Source: Acerihabitans sp047324305
GTDB taxonomy: Bacteria; Pseudomonadota; Gammaproteobacteria; Enterobacterales; Enterobacteriaceae
Assembly (NCBI RefSeq): GCF_047324305.1
Contig: NZ_CP178740.1
Coordinates: forward strand, 3,906,001-3,970,000
DNA: 64,000 nt
Direction of reading: 5' to 3'
In this document: one piece after another, positions 8,732 through 16,680 of the stretch
Position numbering within the stretch: the stretch's first letter is position 1
Layout of the letters: the number at the start of each line of letters is the position of its first letter
Program-made: the position numbers and the translations under genes
Notes under the pieces: generated by a model
What the model saw: the letters and a program-made list of their open reading frames with translations, nothing else
The model's database searches: none
Told to the model about the DNA's origin: nothing

Positions 8732-9438
8732 ACGATGTCTCCGCGTTAACGCTGCGCGCCTAAGGCATTTATTCCCGGCGAATTGTCGCCGCCGCCATAG
8801 GCCTCATAATTAAAATACTGTCTGTCGGTAGGGGACTGGGTATACGTTGAATGGGTATCGGCGCGATACGTAAAAAAGAAGAGGTATCAATCGCCATCCG
8901 TAATTTGAGCAGGCAGTATAAAAATGGCGCCAGGGTAAGTCATTATGCAAATGACCAATATTAGAGCCGGGATTAGGACTATTTTTGTGGGAACATGGAG
9001 TCTGTGCGGTGGATCATAAATATGGGTTTTAGATAATTTTTAATTTTAATATTGCGATGGTGATCACAATTTATAGGTATTTCGCCGCATAATAAATTAA
9101 AAAATTATGGAGAGAGATGTTTTTGCCCAACTGCGGCATCCCTTTTTCGGCCGGGTTAGTATTCCACGATTAGTTGATAAATTAAACTAAATTTGTAATG
9201 GCGTGGATATTCTCCGTGCGGCAAAGCACGGCATTATTCATATTCATAATAATGAAATGCCGTTTTAATTTAAAAACACCGGTAATTATCACGCTGATAT
9301 CGGCAATAAGCGCAGGCGCGGTCAACGGTCGGCGCACGGTGAATCCGCGGGGGGAATGAACCGGGCAGCCTGTTTCCCCCGGCGCGTTAGCCGCAGGAAA
9401 CAGGCGTGATTTACGGGCCATGCCGGCCCCGGGTAGGA
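8732..9438. other. Long gene-free interval between the MFS carrier and the aldehyde dehydrogenase
   Basis: This 707-bp stretch has no credible coding frame. It contains two inverted repeats: CCGTGC-6-GCACGG at 9214-9231, and GCCTGTTTCC with GGAAACAGGC at 9368-9377/9396-9405. The second lies just past the aldehyde dehydrogenase stop and could mark its 3' end. The middle (8990-9300) is A/T-rich and probably holds the MFS promoter. Confidence 0.5.
9368..9405 (-). terminator. Inverted repeat downstream of the aldehyde dehydrogenase
   Basis: A perfect 10-bp stem (GCCTGTTTCC / GGAAACAGGC) with an 18-base loop lies 34 bp beyond the dehydrogenase stop. No T-run follows on the minus strand, so factor-independent termination is unproven. 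Confidence 0.35.
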
Positions 9439-10845
9439 TCAATAAGGCGCGTCGGGCGTGGTGATGCGGATCAGCTTTTCATTGACGAATTCATGAATCC
9501 CCGCCGGGGATTGTTCGCGGCCATAGCCGGAGTTTTTGGTGCCGCCAAACGGCAGCTCCGGGGCAATACCTGTGGTATGGTTGATATAGACCATACCGGA
9601 ATCGATTTGCCGCGCCACCGCCACGGCCCTGGCGGTATCGGTGCCGAAGACGGTGCCCCCCAGGCCGAAGATGGAGTCGTTGGCCAGCGCAATCGCCTGC
9701 GCCTCGTCCTTGACGGCATACACGCACAGCACCGGTCCGAAGATTTCCTCGGCGTAGGCCGCCATGCCGGGTTTGATGCCGGTGAGGATGGTCGGTTCCA
9801 TATACGCGCCCGGCCGGTCCACGCGGTGGCCGCCGTAGATCAGTTTGGCGCCTTCCTTCACTGCGGTTGCCACCTGCTCAACGATCTCCCCGGCCGCTTT
9901 TTCACTGCTGAGCGGGGCGAGCTGCGTGGACGGATCCAGCGGGTCGCCGATCCTGATCTTTTCATAAATGGCCCGCGCCTTGGCGATAAATGCCTCGGCG
10001 ACGTCTTCCAGCACGATAATACGCTTGGGCGACACACAGACCTGGCCGGCGTTCCATAAACGTCCCATGGCGGCGGTTTTTACCGCCAGATCAAGATCGG
10101 CATCCGCCAGCACCACAAAGGCGTCGCTGCCGCCCAGCTCCAGGGTCGATTTCTTGACATGTTTGCCGGCCTCGGCGGCAAAGCTTGATCCCGCCGCCTC
10201 GCTGCCGGTCAGAGACACGCCCTTGATGCGCTTATCGCCTATTAATTGCGATACCTTGGCGCCGGGCACGAACAGATTAGTGTAAACGCCCACGGGCGCG
10301 CCGGCATCGATAAAGATACGCTCCATCATGGCCGCGCACTGCGGTACGTTGGAGGCGTGTTTCAACACCATGGTATTCCCGGCCATGATATTCGGCGCCG
10401 CCGAACGGGTGATCTGGTAGAAAGGGAAATTCCAGGGCTGCACGCTCAGCAGCACGCCGAGGGGGTCATAGCTGAGAAACGCGCTGCCAATCCCGGTTTC
10501 CAGGGGCTTGTCGGCCAGGAACCGTTCGCCGTGATCGGCATAATAATCAAATATATCGGCGCACAGTTGCACTTCGCCCACGCCTTCGGCGTGCAGTTTG
10601 CCCATTTCAATGGTACACAGCTTGCCCAGCTCATCCTGGCGATCGCGCAAAATGGCGGCCACGTTATGCAGCAGTTTGGCCCGCTCGGCGAACGGGGTTT
10701 TTTTCCATTGCTGGAAGGCGGCGTCGGCGGCGGCCAGGATCTGTTCGATCTGCTGGTCGGACATAACGTCGAATTGTTTTTCGATTTTATTGGTGGCGGG
10801 ATTAACCGTTTTGATCGACGACGGTGCGGCTGTCTGTACGCTCAT
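9439..10845 (-). CDS. NAD(P)-dependent aldehyde dehydrogenase, succinate-semialdehyde dehydrogenase-like
   Basis: A 468-residue cytoplasmic enzyme of the aldehyde dehydrogenase superfamily. It has the substrate/cofactor block QPWNFPFYQITRSAAPNIMAGNTMVLKHA, the catalytic Glu motif LELGGSD, the nucleophile in WNAGQVCVSPKR and the C-terminal EIFGPVLCVY and PELPFGGTKNSGYGRE. The ELGGSDAFVVLADADLD form and overall length resemble E. coli YneI (Sad), which oxidises succinate semialdehyde, but related enzymes act on other semialdehydes such as alpha-ketoglutarate semialdehyde. It is transcribed divergently from frmR. The distant GudP-like carrier could belong to the same sugar-acid pathway, which is only a suggestion. 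Confidence 0.85.
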   Translation of the reverse strand: MSVQTAAPSSIKTVNPATNKIEKQFDVMSDQQIEQILAAADAAFQQWKKTPFAERAKLLHNVAAILRDRQDELGKLCTIEMGKLHAEGVGEVQLCADIFDYYADHGERFLADKPLETGIGSAFLSYDPLGVLLSVQPWNFPFYQITRSAAPNIMAGNTMVLKHASNVPQCAAMMERIFIDAGAPVGVYTNLFVPGAKVSQLIGDKRIKGVSLTGSEAAGSSFAAEAGKHVKKSTLELGGSDAFVVLADADLDLAVKTAAMGRLWNAGQVCVSPKRIIVLEDVAEAFIAKARAIYEKIRIGDPLDPSTQLAPLSSEKAAGEIVEQVATAVKEGAKLIYGGHRVDRPGAYMEPTILTGIKPGMAAYAEEIFGPVLCVYAVKDEAQAIALANDSIFGLGGTVFGTDTARAVAVARQIDSGMVYINHTTGIAPELPFGGTKNSGYGREQSPAGIHEFVNEKLIRITTPDAPY

Positions 10846-11065
10846 GATAATGCTGTCCTTATGAAACGACTGGTAATATGAAGGATCTAACGCGACATCC
10901 TGTGCATGCAGTATAGTCCCCCGCGGAATTATTCCTCAATGTATTACCCTATCGAAGCCATCGGCCGATTGACGCCCGCACGCGTGTTTTCATGCCCGCT
11001 CCCGCCCGGAACAGGCGGTTAGGTCGCGCGCCGCGCGCTTATGGCTTGATGTTTTTTTCTTTATA

Positions 11066-11089
11066 TATACTATACCCCCCTATACTATA
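11066..11089 (+). promoter_or_regulatory. FrmR operator: A/T flanks around a C-tract
   Basis: TATACTATA, six C residues and TATACTATA lie in a row, ending 19 bp before the frmR start codon. A homopolymeric C/G tract between A/T-rich flanks is the hallmark of CsoR/RcnR/FrmR-family operators, which the adjacent FrmR should bind. Formaldehyde would release it and switch on frmR-frmA. Confidence 0.75.
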
Positions 11090-11108
11090 TTTTCATACGG
11101 GTCGGGAA

Positions 11109-11384
11109 ATGCCTCGTTCAGCTGAAGATAAAAAACGCGTCCTGCTGCGGGTCCGGCGCATCAAAGGGCAGGTGGAGGCGCTGGAGCGCGGCCTGGAAAC
11201 GGGCGTCGACTGCGGCGCGCTGCTGCAGCAGATCGCCGCCATCCGCGGCGCTTCCCACGGCCTGATGTCTGAAATTATGGAAATTCATATCCGCGACGAA
11301 CTGGGCGAGAAAGACCTGACGCCGGCGCAGAAGGCGGCCCGGCTTAACGATGTCGCCAGCTTGGTGCGTTCCTATTTGAAGTGA
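11109..11384 (+). CDS. frmR: Formaldehyde-responsive transcriptional repressor FrmR
   Basis: A 91-residue all-helical repressor of the CsoR/RcnR/FrmR family (MPRSAEDKKRVLLRVRRIKG at the start). The chosen ATG gives the family start, keeping Pro2, Cys35 and His60 in their expected places. Pro2 and Cys35 are the residues that formaldehyde crosslinks in FrmR, which separates it from metal-sensing relatives. The protein represses its own operon from the C-tract operator just upstream. frmA follows 55 bp downstream. The upstream in-frame extension to 10992 would run through the operator and is not a real start. Confidence 0.9.
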   Translation: MPRSAEDKKRVLLRVRRIKGQVEALERGLETGVDCGALLQQIAAIRGASHGLMSEIMEIHIRDELGEKDLTPAQKAARLNDVASLVRSYLK

Positions 11385-11439
11385 TGACGCCGTCAACGGT
11401 AAGATGTTGACCGGTGCTGTTTATGATTGGAGAAACCTT

Positions 11440-12549
11440 ATGAAATCTCGTGCAGCCGTTGCCTTCGGGCCGGGCCAGCCTCTCAAAATCGTTGAGATTG
11501 ACGTTGCGCCGCCGCAAAAGGGCGAGGTGCTGGTGAGGATTACCCACACCGGCGTCTGCCACACCGACGCTTTCACCCTGTCGGGAGACGACCCCGAAGG
11601 GCTGTTTCCCGTCGTGCTGGGCCATGAGGGCGGCGGCATTGTAATGGAAGTGGGCGAAGGCGTAACCAGCGTAAAGCCCGGCGATCATGTCATTCCCCTT
11701 TATACCGCCGAATGCGGCGTCTGCAAATTCTGCACCTCCGGCAAGACCAACCTGTGCCAGGCGGTACGCGTTACGCAGGGTAAGGGCCTGATGCCGGACG
11801 GCACCACCCGTTTTTCCTATAACGGTCAGCCCCTTTATCACTATATGGGCACCAGTACCTTCAGCGAATATACCGTGGTGGCCGAGATTTCCCTGGCGGT
11901 GATCAATCCCCAGGCGCCGCTGGAAAAAGTCTGCCTGCTCGGCTGCGGCGTCACCACCGGCATCGGCGCGGTGCATAACACCGCCAAGGTCAAGGCCGGC
12001 GACACCGTCGCCATTTTCGGCCTGGGCGGCATAGGCCTTGCAGCGATCCAGGGCGCGGTGCAGGCCAAGGCCGGGCGGATTATCGCCGTCGACACCAATC
12101 CGGGTAAATTTGATCTGGCCCGCTCGATGGGCGCCACCGATTGCATCAATCCCAAGGATCATGCGCGGCCGATCCAGGAGGTGATTGTCGAACTCACCGA
12201 CGGCGGCGTGGATTTCAGTTTTGAATGCATCGGCAACGTCGATGTTATGCGCGCGGCGCTCGAGTGTTGTCACAAGGGCTGGGGCGAAAGCATCATTATC
12301 GGCGTAGCCGGCGCCGGCAAGGAGATCCGCACCCGTCCGTTCCAACTGGTTACCGGCCGGGTATGGCGCGGGTCCGCCTTCGGCGGCGTCAAGGGGCGCA
12401 CGCAGTTGCCGGGCATGGTGGAGCAGGCCATGGCCGGTGAAATCAATCTTGATCCCTTTATCACCCATACCCTGCCGCTGGAGCGGATTAACGACGCGTT
12501 CGATTTAATGCATGAAGGTAAATCCATTCGCACCGTAATCCACTTCTGA
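11440..12549 (+). CDS. frmA: S-(hydroxymethyl)glutathione dehydrogenase / class III alcohol dehydrogenase
   Basis: A 369-residue cytoplasmic zinc enzyme, the same length as E. coli FrmA. It oxidises S-hydroxymethylglutathione, formed from formaldehyde and glutathione, with NAD, and the family also reduces S-nitrosoglutathione. The catalytic-zinc block THTGVCHTDAFTLSG, GHEGGGIV, the four-cysteine structural zinc loop (CGVCKFCTSGKTNLC) and the Rossmann motif IFGLGGIGLA are all intact. The start follows GGAGA at good spacing. In E. coli the esterase gene frmB comes next to finish the pathway; here it is missing and a long repeat array begins about 35 bp after the stop. S-formylglutathione hydrolase must be encoded elsewhere. 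Confidence 0.93.
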   Translation: MKSRAAVAFGPGQPLKIVEIDVAPPQKGEVLVRITHTGVCHTDAFTLSGDDPEGLFPVVLGHEGGGIVMEVGEGVTSVKPGDHVIPLYTAECGVCKFCTSGKTNLCQAVRVTQGKGLMPDGTTRFSYNGQPLYHYMGTSTFSEYTVVAEISLAVINPQAPLEKVCLLGCGVTTGIGAVHNTAKVKAGDTVAIFGLGGIGLAAIQGAVQAKAGRIIAVDTNPGKFDLARSMGATDCINPKDHARPIQEVIVELTDGGVDFSFECIGNVDVMRAALECCHKGWGESIIIGVAGAGKEIRTRPFQLVTGRVWRGSAFGGVKGRTQLPGMVEQAMAGEINLDPFITHTLPLERINDAFDLMHEGKSIRTVIHF

Positions 12550-12620
12550 CGCCGTCCCACGCGCCGTCGCTGGATGTAACGCCGGCGGCTCGGGGGAGGC
12601 TTATAGCCCCCGCGGCGAGG

Positions 12621-13192
12621 GTTCGTTTGCCGTGCGTTAGCGGGAGGCAAGGCTTATGCCGCCTCGGCGAGGGTTCGTTTGCCGTGCGTTAGCGGGAGGC
12701 AAGGCTTATGCCGCCTCGGCGAAGGTTCGTTTGCCGTGCGTTAGCGGGAGGCAAGGCTTATGCCGCCTCGGCGAGGGTTCGTTTGCCGTGCGTTAGCGGG
12801 AGGCAAGGCTTATGCCGCCTCGGCGAAGGTTCGTTTGCCGTGCGTTAGCGGGAGGCAAGGCTTATGCCGCCTCGGCGAAGGTTCGTTTGCCGTGCGTTAG
12901 CGGGAGGCAAGGCTTATGCCGCCTTGGCGAAGGTTCGTTTGCCGTGCGTTAGCGGGAGGCAAGGCTTATGCCGCCTCAGCGAGGGTTCGTTTGCCGTGCG
13001 TTAGCGGGAGGGAAGGCTTATGCCGCCTCGGCGAAGGTTCGTTTGCCGTGCGTTAGCGGGAGGCAAGGCTTATGCCGCCTCGGCGAAGGTTCGTTTGCCG
13101 TGCGTTAGCGGGAGGCAAGGCTTATGCCGCCTCGGCGAGGGTTCGTTTGCCGTGCGTTAGCGGGAGGCAAGGCTTATGCTGCCTCGGCGAAG
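12621..13192 (+). repeat. Array of eleven 52-bp tandem repeats
   Basis: Units start at 12621, 12673, 12725, 12777, 12829, 12881, 12933, 12985, 13037, 13089 and 13141, an exact 52-bp period. Each starts GTTCGTTTGCCGTGCGTTAG and ends GCCTCGGCGAAG or a one- or two-base variant. A partial, altered twelfth copy at 13193 joins the core. The units are nearly identical, which points to recent expansion and likely strain-to-strain copy-number variation. Each unit can fold through GAGGC/GCCTC. The period is not a multiple of three, so the array is not coding, and there are no spacers, so it is not CRISPR. Confidence 0.95.
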
Positions 13193-13225
13193 GTTTCGCT
13201 TGCCGTGCGTTCGGTGGTTATATGG

Positions 13226-13525
13226 CGTGTCCGGTGCCGGCAAGCGACAAAGAGGCCGTACCGCGACGGCCTCCTTGACCTCCGCGCGTCCGGCAGGTCG
13301 TGCGCCGCTGCGCGGTTCCCGGCATCACCCATCCCGGCTTTGGGACCGTCCGGGATGCGCTCCCGGCGCAGCCCGGACTTTCGCCGCTCCCGGCGGCTCA
13401 TCCCGCCATGATGGGCGCTGCCGGCGCACTCTATGCCGGCACCACGTCAACACCATCGTCTGTGAGTAAAACAGCGTTTTTAGGTTTCTTGCGGCATGCA
13501 CTTACCGGGAAAAATATCAGCACCC
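13226..13525 (+). repeat. Type 1 core, copy 1
   Basis: This block is closely repeated at about 57722-58015. It opens with GCCGGCAAGCGACAA and a hairpin GAGGCCGT-ACCGCG-ACGGCCTC (13252-13273), continues through several G/C-rich inverted repeats such as GCCGCTCCCGGCGGC, and ends with GTGAG(T/C)AAAACAGCG and a shared A/T-richer tail ending ACCGGGAAAAA. It is the forward half of composite copy 1. Confidence 0.8.
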
Positions 13526-13564
13526 ATTTTGGGATAAGAACTAAAAGCTGACGCTTACTGCTAA

Positions 13565-13585
13565 TACTCAATACTCAATACTCAA
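13565..13585 (+). repeat. Three 7-bp tandem repeats at the centre of composite copy 1
   Basis: TACTCAA occurs three times in a row. The centre of composite copy 2 also carries a short tandem repeat, of different sequence and length (8 bp), at the comparable place. Confidence 0.9.
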
Positions 13586-13749
13586 TATGCAAAACAGAAT
13601 AATGAATGTCTTACTGCCTGACTGCATTTTGCTGTGCCGACGGCATTCCATCGCCATTGCATCCCTAATGGTCAATCCTATGCCGACGCCAGTCCCTATC
13701 CTAAGCAGCAGCGCCGCAGTCACTTCATAAAACGCTTGGCCAACAGCGA

Positions 13750-13975
13750 CATGTGGACCGGCATAAAGCGCGCTGACGGCGCCTGTGCCCCCGGCATGAG
13801 CCGCCGGGAGCGGCGAAAGGCCCGGTTGCGCCGGGAGCGCTAACCGGGCCGGTGCATAACGGGGGAACTGGCGGCGGAAGGCATCGCGCAGCGACGCGCG
13901 ACCTGCCGGGCGCGCGGAGGTCAAGGAGGCCGTCGCGCTACGGCCTCCTTGTCGCTTGCCGGCGCCCGGCACTGC
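13750..13975 (-). repeat. Type 2 core, copy 1 (inverted)
   Basis: The block is almost identical to 58400-58612, with only scattered substitutions. It contains the strongest version of the shared hairpin: a 12-bp stem around the loop CGCGCT at 13922-13951. Read on the minus strand it starts GCCGGCAAGCGACAA like the type 1 core, so types 1 and 2 face each other. Confidence 0.85.
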
Positions 13976-14003
13976 ATATAAACACCGAACGCACGGCAAG
14001 AGA

Positions 14004-14119
14004 AATCCCCGCCGTGGCAACATAAACCCCCCAGCTACGGCGATAAAAATCCCCCGCCGTGGCAACATAAACCCCCCAACTACGGCGATAAAAATCCCCC
14101 GCCACGGCGACATTCACCC
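14004..14119. repeat. Right tandem arm of composite copy 1, 45-bp units
   Basis: The phrase GCC(G/A)(T/C)GGC(A/G)AC recurs at 14011, 14056 and 14101, a 45-bp period, with intervening CAACATAAACCCCCCA and CTACGGCGATAAAAATCC. It is the outer arm on the inverted side. Arms at this locus therefore use two unit lengths, 52 bp on the left and 45 bp on the right. Confidence 0.85.
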
Positions 14120-14264
14120 CAGCGGGCATCCTTATTGCCAGACCGCACCCGCCCCATGGCGCGCTTGCAATCAAAAAATAAGCCCCGCAGGCCCCGCCCG
14201 CAACGCAGACGCGTTAAAGAGTGAGCGAACCCGCCAAATCCCGCTATTTCCCATACGGCAAATA

Positions 14265-14505
14265 ATGATTGCTCAGCATGCATTTTTTGAGGCTGTAAAA
14301 CTCGCCCGGCGGTGCTATTTATAATCCCAGGTATTTCATCGAAAGTTATGCGGGCCATCATGACGAATTAACGCAGGGCGTTTTAATCGCATTGGTTTTA
14401 AATCACGAAGATAGCAACGCCTTATTGTATTTAACCTCACAAGGCTGGATGGGGATTATCCGCCAAGGCGGACTATTGCCCGGCACTGGCAGACCGATGA
14501 AATAA
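14265..14505 (+). pseudogene. Possible frameshifted small hypothetical gene
   Basis: From ATG 14265 one frame reads MIAQHAFFEAVKLAR and then stops soon after. A second frame, open from 14299 to a TAA at 14503-14505, continues with GAIYNPRYFIESYAG and later LTSQGWMGIIRQGG. Removing one G in the GCCCGGCGG run near 14303-14311 joins them into about 79 natural-looking residues. I do not recognise the protein. It could be a decayed gene or a sequencing indel. It lies between composite repeat 1 and scpA, whose start codon is 31 bp downstream. Confidence 0.35.
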
Positions 14506-14535
14506 ACATAATTCTATTCCATCCGGAGAAATATA

Positions 14536-16680
14536 ATGTCGCAAACAGAGGCATGGGAAAAACTTGCCAATAAAGAATTGGGACGGCTGGGCAAAAGCGT
14601 CGACGATTTAACTACCCTCACTGCGGAAGAAATCAGCATCAAGCCGCTTTACACCGCCGACGACCTGTCCGACCTGGAGGTCACCGGTTCGCTGCCGGGC
14701 ATGGCGCCCTTTGTGCGCGGTCCCCGCGCAACGATGTACGCCGCCCAGCCCTGGACCATTCGCCAGTATGCCGGGTTTTCCACCGCCACTGAATCCAACG
14801 CCTTTTACCGCCGCAACCTGGCGGCCGGCCAAAAGGGGCTCTCCGTCGCCTTCGATTTGCCTACCCATCGCGGTTACGACTCGGATAATGAACGCGTGGC
14901 CGGCGACGTCGGCAAAGCCGGCGTGGCTATCGACAGCGTCGAAGACATGAAAATACTGTTCGACCAAATCCCGCTGGATAAAATGTCGGTGTCCATGACC
15001 ATGAACGGCGCGGTGATCCCCATCATGGCGTTTTATATCGTGGCCGCCGAAGAGCAGGGCGTGCCGCCGGCAGCGCTGACCGGTACCATCCAAAATGATA
15101 TTTTAAAAGAATACCTTTGCCGCAATACCTATATTTATCCGCCCAAACCCTCGATGCGCATTATTTCCGATATTATTGCCTACTGTTCCGGCAATATGCC
15201 CAAATTCAACACCATCAGCATCAGCGGCTACCATATGGGCGAAGCCGGGGCCAACTGCGTACAGCAGGTGGCGTTTACCATCGCCGACGGCATTGAATAT
15301 ATCCAGGCGGCGCTGGCCGCCGGCCTGGATATAGATGACTTCGCGCCGCGCCTGTCGTTTTTCTTCGGCATCGGCATGGACCTGTTTATGAATGTCGCCA
15401 TGCTGCGCGCCGCCCGTTATTTATGGAGCGAGGCGGTAAGCGGTTTTGGTTCCACCAACCCCAAATCCCAGGCGCTGCGCACCCATTGCCAAACCTCGGG
15501 CTGGAGCCTGACGGAACAAGACCCCTACAATAATGTCATCCGCACCACCGTCGAAGCGCTGGCGGCGGTACTGGGCGGCACGCAGTCGCTGCATACCAAC
15601 GCCTTTGACGAGGCGCTGGGGCTGCCCACCGATTTCTCCGCCCGCATCGCCCGCAACACCCAAATTATTCTGCAGGAAGAATCGGCGGTGTGCCGTACCG
15701 TCGATCCCCTTGCCGGTTCGTATTATGTGGAAAATCTCACCGACCAGGTCGTCAAGGCGGCGCGGGAAATTATCCGCCAGATAGGCGAGGTGGGCGGCAT
15801 GGCCAAAGCCATTGAGGCCGGCCTGCCCAAGCGCATGATTGAAGAAGCCTCCGCCCGCCAGCAGTCGCTTATCGACCAGGGCAAACGGGTGATTGTCGGG
15901 GTGAACAAATACAAGCTGGCGCAGGAAGACGCCACCTCGGTGCTGGAAATCGATAACGTCAAGGTGCGCCAGGAACAGGTCGAACGCCTGCGGCAAATCC
16001 GCGCCGCCCGCGACGGCGCCGCCGTTGCCGACGCGCTCGGCATGATCAGCCGGGCGGCGCGCGACGGGGGCAACCTGTTGGAAGCGGCGATCCACGCCGC
16101 GCGGAGCCGCGCCACGCTCGGCGAAATTTCAACCGCCATCGAGGACGCCTTCGGCCGCTACCTGGTGCAGACCAACTGCGTGACCGGCGTTATCGCCAAC
16201 AGTTACCACCAGAGCGCGGAAGGCGCGGCGGAATTTGATCAGATCAAGGCCGCCACCGACCGCTTCCTGGCCGAACAGGGGCGCCGCCCGCGCATTCTGG
16301 TGGCTAAAATGGGCCAGGACGGCCACGACCGCGGGGCCAAGGTGATTGCCAGCGCCTACTCCGACCTCGGGTTTGACGTCGATCTCAGTCCGATGTTTTC
16401 CACGCCGGAGGAAATCGCCAAGCTGGCGGTGGAAAATGACGTGCACGTGATCGGCGCCTCTTCGCTTGCCGCCGGCCATAAGACGCTAATTCCGGCGCTG
16501 GTGGCTGCGCTGGCCGGCTACGGCCGTCAGGATATCAAGGTGGTGGCGGGCGGGGTGATACCGCCGCAGGATTATGATTTCCTCTACCGCCGGGGCGTGG
16601 CCGCCATCTACGGGCCGGGCACGCCGATGCTGGCCAGCGTGCGCGATGTGCTGGATAAAATCGGGCTTTGCCATGCTTAG
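14536..16680 (+). CDS. scpA: Methylmalonyl-CoA mutase (sleeping beauty mutase)
   Basis: A 714-residue cobalamin enzyme, the same length as E. coli ScpA (Sbm). It converts succinyl-CoA to (R)-methylmalonyl-CoA in the cytoplasm. The N-terminal TIM barrel carries RGPRATMYAAQPWTIRQYAGFSTA and the substrate-channel block GAEAN-like HMGEAGANCVQQVAFT. The C-terminal B12 domain (from about residue 585) has RILVAKMGQDGHDRGAKVIA, where the His of DGHDRG provides the lower cobalt ligand, and GGVIPPQDY. The start is preceded by CCGGAGAAA. The chaperone gene argK overlaps its end by 8 bp, so the two should be translationally coupled. The gene needs supplied or synthesised adenosylcobalamin. Confidence 0.96.
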   Translation: MSQTEAWEKLANKELGRLGKSVDDLTTLTAEEISIKPLYTADDLSDLEVTGSLPGMAPFVRGPRATMYAAQPWTIRQYAGFSTATESNAFYRRNLAAGQKGLSVAFDLPTHRGYDSDNERVAGDVGKAGVAIDSVEDMKILFDQIPLDKMSVSMTMNGAVIPIMAFYIVAAEEQGVPPAALTGTIQNDILKEYLCRNTYIYPPKPSMRIISDIIAYCSGNMPKFNTISISGYHMGEAGANCVQQVAFTIADGIEYIQAALAAGLDIDDFAPRLSFFFGIGMDLFMNVAMLRAARYLWSEAVSGFGSTNPKSQALRTHCQTSGWSLTEQDPYNNVIRTTVEALAAVLGGTQSLHTNAFDEALGLPTDFSARIARNTQIILQEESAVCRTVDPLAGSYYVENLTDQVVKAAREIIRQIGEVGGMAKAIEAGLPKRMIEEASARQQSLIDQGKRVIVGVNKYKLAQEDATSVLEIDNVKVRQEQVERLRQIRAARDGAAVADALGMISRAARDGGNLLEAAIHAARSRATLGEISTAIEDAFGRYLVQTNCVTGVIANSYHQSAEGAAEFDQIKAATDRFLAEQGRRPRILVAKMGQDGHDRGAKVIASAYSDLGFDVDLSPMFSTPEEIAKLAVENDVHVIGASSLAAGHKTLIPALVAALAGYGRQDIKVVAGGVIPPQDYDFLYRRGVAAIYGPGTPMLASVRDVLDKIGLCHA

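Larger units (their letters stand above)
12585..14120. repeat. Two-armed composite repeat, copy 1
   Basis: A 1.5-kb non-coding structure between frmA and scpA. From left to right it has a tandem arm of 52-bp units, a forward core (type 1, about 13226-13525), an A/T-richer centre, an inverted core (type 2, about 13750-13975) and a right arm of 45-bp units. The same order recurs at 57490-58812. Type 1 cores of the two copies match closely, as do the type 2 cores, and the two core types are diverged inverted copies of each other. Open frames inside (for example 13568-14113 on the minus strand) arise from the repeats and encode low-complexity protein. No transposase is present. I do not recognise the family. 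Confidence 0.8.

Noticed and set aside
12621..13192. CRISPR array
   Set aside because: The repeats are directly adjacent 52-bp units with no unique spacers and no cas genes nearby.
13072..13551. Several overlapping 60-100-codon frames at the array/core junction
   Set aside because: All frames are open because the sequence is G/C-rich and repetitive; none has a ribosome site or recognisable domain.
13568..14113. 181-codon minus-strand open frame inside composite repeat 1
   Set aside because: It is made of translated tandem repeats and inverted core sequence with low-complexity Arg/Pro/Ala content and no family resemblance.
12585..14120. Insertion sequence or transposon with transposase
   Set aside because: No transposase-like open frame or catalytic motif is present in either composite copy; only a non-autonomous element remains possible.
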